Origin: Paramyrothecium sp. XJ0827
Lineage: Eukaryota; Ascomycota; Sordariomycetes; Hypocreales; Stachybotryaceae
Reading direction: 5' to 3'
Assembly (NCBI GenBank): GCA_020881915.1
Contig: JAJFPB010000008.1
Location: 1,674,001-1,738,000, forward strand
Length of the DNA: 64,000 nt
Below are positions 59,695 to 64,000 of this stretch, piece after piece. Every line of letters begins with the position of its first letter. The first letter of the stretch is position 1. The position numbers were made by a program, and so were the translations under genes. The notes beneath the pieces are model-generated. The model was not told where the DNA came from. It saw nothing but the letters and a program-made list of their open reading frames with translations, and ran no database searches.

Positions 59695-62192
59695 ATCGAG
59701 CTCCAAAGGAATGATTGTAGAAGCATCGGTATGTGGTAGATGATGTGCCAGTCAGGATACGGACAGGTTCATGAAGGCGGCATGTTCGGAGTATCGCTCG
59801 ACACAGGGAGGATGGGTTGAACGAAGGACAGCGCCTCCGAAGCAAAGCGTAGTTGGAATTGGGGGTTTTAGGATCGAATCGAGACGGGTATGTTGAGGTA
59901 AAACACCGGTGATCGCAGATAATTAGTGTAGAAATAACAAGGTCGATACCGGCGGCGGCTCGGCAGGGCGGAGGACTAGGGCAGGCTATGGTCGACTGGC
60001 TTGGCTCGAGTTCATGCTCGTCTGCCGCACAGATGCGATCCTGACACAGGGCGAAGGTGGAAGAGGTGGAGGACAGGTTTTGGTGGAGGGAAGGGACAAG
60101 AACAGGAACAAGAACAGGAACAAGAACAGGAACCAGGAAAACGTGGCGCCCAATCTGCTTTAGGTAGTTTGTCGTTGGTCGGAAATAGACACAAGCCTCG
60201 GAGGCGGGGGCTAGGGACGACGGTAGCAACGACAGTCAGTTCGTGGGCGTGGTGGATGCGTGGGAGATGGAGGTGGGCGGACGTGGGCGGACGTGGGATG
60301 GATGGATCGAAGCGAGGGTGATGGATGACGATAGTGCAGGGGACAAGCGTCATGCCCAACTGCCTCTGGTCCGGGGAAGCCTGCAGGCGGGTCCAGGTAC
60401 CTCCCGCGCTGTGACCTGGGGGCGGGGTACATGACGGCCCCCAAAGCCCCAAAGGTCACACGTTGATTCATCAACCCAACGTCCTGTAATTGCACGGCGC
60501 TGCATCGGCACACAGGCGAATGGGCCCCTGCAGCAGCGGGGCAACGGGCAGCCGGTTCAGCGCATGCACCCGCTGAAGTGAGAGCATTGCAGGCTGTCGC
60601 CGATGCTGAGTCTAGAACCAGCCAGCGCAACGCTTGTAAGACCTAGTACATTACCAAGCCAAGCAGATGCCCTCCCTCAAGTTATGATGTACTGTGATCT
60701 GTCAGGGAGAGCTGGGCACCCTCTACAGAGTACAGCCCGAGTCTATCCAACCAGCTGCTCAGCTCTGCCCGATCGACACACGCGCTGGGCTGGCATCTGA
60801 CTCGTGACCATCACTCGACAGAACAGGAAAAAGGAGGGTCCTGCTGACCGCCTGTCACGAACCGAGTCAGGCTTGTGTGAAGCTGACGATCACCTGCCTG
60901 GCGTTTGGCTCGTTTGAGACAACTTTCACATGCTCGCCCACGCCTCTCCCCCGTTCCGTGCAAGCGCCATAGCCGGTGCCGGAGCCGGTGGCTTGCAGGG
61001 ACGACTTGGTTAAGCCCCGGGGCAAGCCACCTTGGCCTGTATGATGGACTTGTTATAATGCAAGCAATTGCCCTGTTTTGTAACGGGCTTGTCATGCGGT
61101 CGGAGATCCATCCCGTCCCGAATTGGGCGCGAGTTTGTTTACAAGGAGCCGTACGGAAGTATCAGAAAAAATTCAGCGCATGTGAAGGTGTTCCAGCGCT
61201 GCGAGCCCGGAGGCTCCTCCTCATATTCCCTGCTCCCGGTGTTAGTTCACTGCATTGATAACAATTATGATCTGTCCTACATGATTCAAGAATTCGGTCA
61301 TGTCTTGAGAAATTGAACAATCATTACTCGGTAGCCTGAAATCCTATTTGTACTTGGTTTGTCGATCATCTACGAGACAGCCGTCAACTACTTTAGTCTC
61401 AACCATCGGTGCCACCGCTGTCACGCCTCGTAGATCTGATCCCCTCATCAGTCGAGGCAACTACCCGTACAGCCTTTTTGAACTCCAGCGCTTCTCCAGA
61501 AAGCAACGCACTCAGTAATTGCGACGGAACACCAGCTAGTTGCTGGGGATCTCCAAACTCTGGCTCCTCCTCCTCCCGGGTAGGATCTTGCGTCTGCCGC
61601 ATCTGGCTATGCAAGACCGGACTCTGCGAAATGATGTGGCTGATGCAGTGACTGAGCCCCATTCGCTTGTAAGTCGACCCGCACCATCATCATTAATAGT
61701 AACCATGCCTCAACCAACTCGTGCCATTGCCCTCTGTTCTATATTCGGACCCAGTGGAGTACCAAGGAGGTGTTAGTTCCTAACGTTTTGTTCTACCTTT
61801 TGCAAGTGAGGATAAGAAGGCCCACACAACAGCACACACATGAGTTACCTTTGAGAGTCACACTGTGGGAGGCACACCTTGGCTCTAGCTCCGCCACGCC
61901 CTCGGTTATCTATAATTAAATTTCTGTCAACTCACAGGGATATTCTAGAGCATGGAAGAGACAGACATCTCATACCGTGAAAAAGTTCATGCTGGTTGGT
62001 GCTGACGCCTTGCATGCAGAGACCAGCCTCCCGGCTTTGCTGCCTATGGGAGGATTGGTTAACACTCCTCGGACTCATTCGACTCAGGTAAACACTGTGA
62101 TGGGCAAAACTAAATATATATATGAACATGTGCAACAGTTACTATGAGCAATGTGAATATGATTAAGACCTACGTCAAGGTGATTGACCACG
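59695..62192. other. Divergent intergenic region (2.5 kb)
   Basis: Promoter of the patatin-like gene at left, with an AACAGG/AACAAG repeat at about 60091-60140 and GGACGTGGGC repeats near 60277-60300. An 87-codon minus-strand frame (61399..61662) is hydrophilic but has no known domain. An AT-rich stretch precedes the F-box gene. No RNA gene was seen. Confidence 0.5.
60091..60140. repeat. 12-bp tandem repeat of AACAGG/AACAAG
   Basis: About four copies of a 12-bp unit alternating GAACAG and GAACAA, in the presumed leader or promoter of the patatin-like gene. Confidence 0.75.
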
Positions 62193-63383
62193 ATGGATGC
62201 CCTCACCGGTCAAAGCAGCCTCGCTTGCTTCAGCCCTGAAATCCAACACAACATATTGTCCTATCTGGACCAGCAGTCACTGAAAAAGTGTAGACTCTTG
62301 AATCGATATTACGGCAGTATCGCCACTACACACACATTCCGTTGCATCAGACTCGATAGGGCCGACGATTGGTCCAGCACCCGTTTCATGAACGTAGCAA
62401 GGTCGGTGAAGCTGCATCGCCTCGTTCGTCACGTAACATGCAATACATCAGCGAAGGCTTCCTCATTGAGCGGCGGGGAGAGACGGCAACAAAAACACCT
62501 TGATAACCTGAGTTCCTATGAGCTCTTTATGAGAGCTCTAGCTTATCTCCGACTATTCGTGAGCCTCAACTATCTGCATATTCGCCTCGATGACCAACCA
62601 CTGGAGTCGGATGCCGTCAAATACGCAATAGTGGCCACGGCGTTCCACTGTGTAGCGGGCTGCTGGACTACGAAGCGTCAACGTCGGATGGAGAGGCAAG
62701 CGGGTTTCGAGTTCGTCACCGAGATCCACACAGAGTGGCCCTGGGTGGACATTCCCATGACGAAGACTGGGCGCGAGGCGTTGTCATCCTGTCTAGGCCG
62801 GACAATTCCCCTGAGTACCTATGATTCTACGGACTACTCCATTGCAGGTTACGAGGCTATGCTGGTTGAAGGTTATGACGAAGAAGACGATGGGAGAGAG
62901 GAAGAAGATGACGAAGGGGAAGAAGAAGATGATGAAGAATATGACAATGGTGATGGGGAAGATGTTGATGACGATGATAATGAAGAAGATGAAGAGGAGG
63001 AAGATGAAGATGATGAAGAATATGACAATGGTGATGGGGAAGATGTTGATGACGATGATAATGAAGAAGATGAAGAGGAAGAAGAAGAAACGGAGGTGGA
63101 GGAGCAGGAGGAGGAAGAGGCTCACAGAATTGAGCTCCAGAGTCTAACCGTGACAAACATGGGGGACCATCTTGACCCGCGACTAGAAAAGTCCGAGGCG
63201 TACCGTATCGTCATGGCAATGCCTTGTATGAACCACGCCGAGGCCGCTGTGAGCAGGGAAGGGGAGGATGAAGTGCTGGATATCGATACAATTTGTGTTG
63301 ATGGCGAATTATCCAGGAGGCAGCAACAACACTCGCTGCGGCCCACAGCTGAGGATGTGGACATGATGGATTTGAGCTCATGA
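62193..63383 (+). CDS. F-box-like protein with acidic repeat tract
   Basis: Single exon, 396 aa from the first ATG at 62193. Residues ~10-50 (LACFSPEIQHNILSYLDQQSLKKCRLLNRYYG) resemble a fungal F-box, which would link it to an SCF ubiquitin ligase through Skp1; the match is by pattern only. A middle region of ~170 residues (SYELFMRALAYLRLFVSLNYLHIRLDD...) is unassigned. From about residue 225 to 312 the protein is almost entirely Asp/Glu, built on a duplicated 27-residue unit. The C-terminus is ordinary. The acidic block could bind basic partners such as histones or ribosomal proteins, but this is speculation. Confidence 0.75.
   Translation: MDALTGQSSLACFSPEIQHNILSYLDQQSLKKCRLLNRYYGSIATTHTFRCIRLDRADDWSSTRFMNVARSVKLHRLVRHVTCNTSAKASSLSGGERRQQKHLDNLSSYELFMRALAYLRLFVSLNYLHIRLDDQPLESDAVKYAIVATAFHCVAGCWTTKRQRRMERQAGFEFVTEIHTEWPWVDIPMTKTGREALSSCLGRTIPLSTYDSTDYSIAGYEAMLVEGYDEEDDGREEEDDEGEEEDDEEYDNGDGEDVDDDDNEEDEEEEDEDDEEYDNGDGEDVDDDDNEEDEEEEEETEVEEQEEEEAHRIELQSLTVTNMGDHLDPRLEKSEAYRIVMAMPCMNHAEAAVSREGEDEVLDIDTICVDGELSRRQQQHSLRPTAEDVDMMDLSS
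62928..63089 (+). repeat. 81-bp tandem duplication encoding an acidic tract
   Basis: Two copies (62928-63008 and 63009-63089) of an 81-bp unit encode DDEEYDNGDGEDVDDDDNEE-type sequence. They differ only at a few bases near the end of the unit, so the duplication looks recent. It is in frame (27 codons). Confidence 0.9.
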
Positions 63384-64000
63384 GCATTCTGATAACATCT
63401 AATCGGTCATGTTTCGCTTCTTCAGAAGAGGAACCACTGCATCTCCATTTCCACGGGGGCAGGCGGTTGTTGAACAGCCTTGACGAACCCTCACTGACTA
63501 GGCCATAAAGAAGGGGTAGAGAAATAAACTCGGAAGCACCTCCCATCTCAGAAGACGTCTCATGCATGTTAGTAGACCCATGCTCGTGGAAATGCACTCC
63601 AATGGATCTACATGCGCCAAGCAAGAGCCGACAGCCGACAAGTGCAATGACGCCTGGTGTTTTGCCATTTGCAGAATAATCTCCGGATAGGTCTTCCGAT
63701 ATGGCACGTTGAGATGAACAGAATGGATTGTTGTTGGCCGAATTTGTGGTGTTTTCTTCACTTGAATGCCCTGGTCAACTCACCGCTGGTGTCTGGTGTC
63801 CATATTCTGTTCCTGTACTTGGCTCATAAATTTAACACTTCTTCGCGCGTTCTTTTACTCGTTGAACGATTGATTGCTTCAACTCTTCATGCACATTGAT
63901 AACGGAGCTCCTGCCTTGCATACCTCCGCAAGACCCCTGTCATTATTTCCACATACTCATTTCTAATCACCCACACGTCCGGTGTAAAGGCAGCCGATAT
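63384..64000. other. Downstream of the F-box gene to window edge
   Basis: Short overlapping frames only. Nothing recognisable. Confidence 0.5.

Noticed and set aside
61399..61662. 87-aa minus-strand frame with an acidic segment
   Set aside because: No domain and no convincing splice signals to extend it; could be a relic, but evidence is insufficient.

Overview
This window comes from the nuclear genome of a filamentous ascomycete (Pezizomycotina, probably Sordariomycetes). Supporting signs are short GT-AG introns, mostly 45-110 nt, with CTAAC-type branch points; CG-rich third codon positions; ACC/AAGGTACC-rich spacers; and typical fungal families (HET-domain, GH51, SP-family sugar transporters, FAT1, Gpi17, COX10). 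I can support 17 protein-coding genes and one intron-containing tRNA gene. Exon junctions were placed by frame, splice signals and family similarity recalled from knowledge. No searches were run.

Layout. 1-1394 (-): uncharacterised protein running off the window through a 15-bp coding minisatellite. 3534-7335 (+): mismatch-repair ATPase MSH6. 8425-9679 (+): transaldolase-family protein. 10219-14579 (+): very large uncharacterised protein with two zinc-finger-like motifs. 15363-16889 (+): COX10 (haem O synthase), convergent with a Myb/SANT protein at 17714-18863 (-). 21690-25046 (+): ankyrin-repeat/HET protein whose two halves are separated by one in-frame TAG.

27180-35001 is a small catabolic cluster: sugar transporter (+), GH51 alpha-L-arabinofuranosidase (-), second sugar transporter (+). 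The last two share a 1.48-kb divergent promoter. The natural reading is a unit that imports arabino-oligosaccharides or pentoses and hydrolyses them inside the cell.

36198-37675 (-): alpha/beta hydrolase. 38386-40096 (-): Gpi17/PIG-S subunit of GPI transamidase. 42377-44398 (+): FAT1 very-long-chain acyl-CoA synthetase/fatty acid transporter, convergent with a Kelch/BTB-like protein at 45029-48457 (-). A 5.4-kb gene-poor stretch follows. 53850-54638 (-): 1-Cys peroxiredoxin. 56489-56573 (-): tRNA-Arg(UCG) with a 12-nt intron. 57172-59694 (-): patatin-type (Tgl3/4/5-like) lipase. 62193-63383 (+): F-box-like protein with a recently duplicated acidic 81-bp repeat.

Most of the window is ordinary core genome. 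The points most worth a second look are the interrupted ankyrin-HET gene, the transporter-GH51-transporter cluster and its promoters, repeated use of AAG 3' splice sites (three of four introns in the transaldolase), the pentapeptide minisatellite joined to gene 1 by an unrecognised intron, and a trio of ACGCG elements upstream of MSH6.
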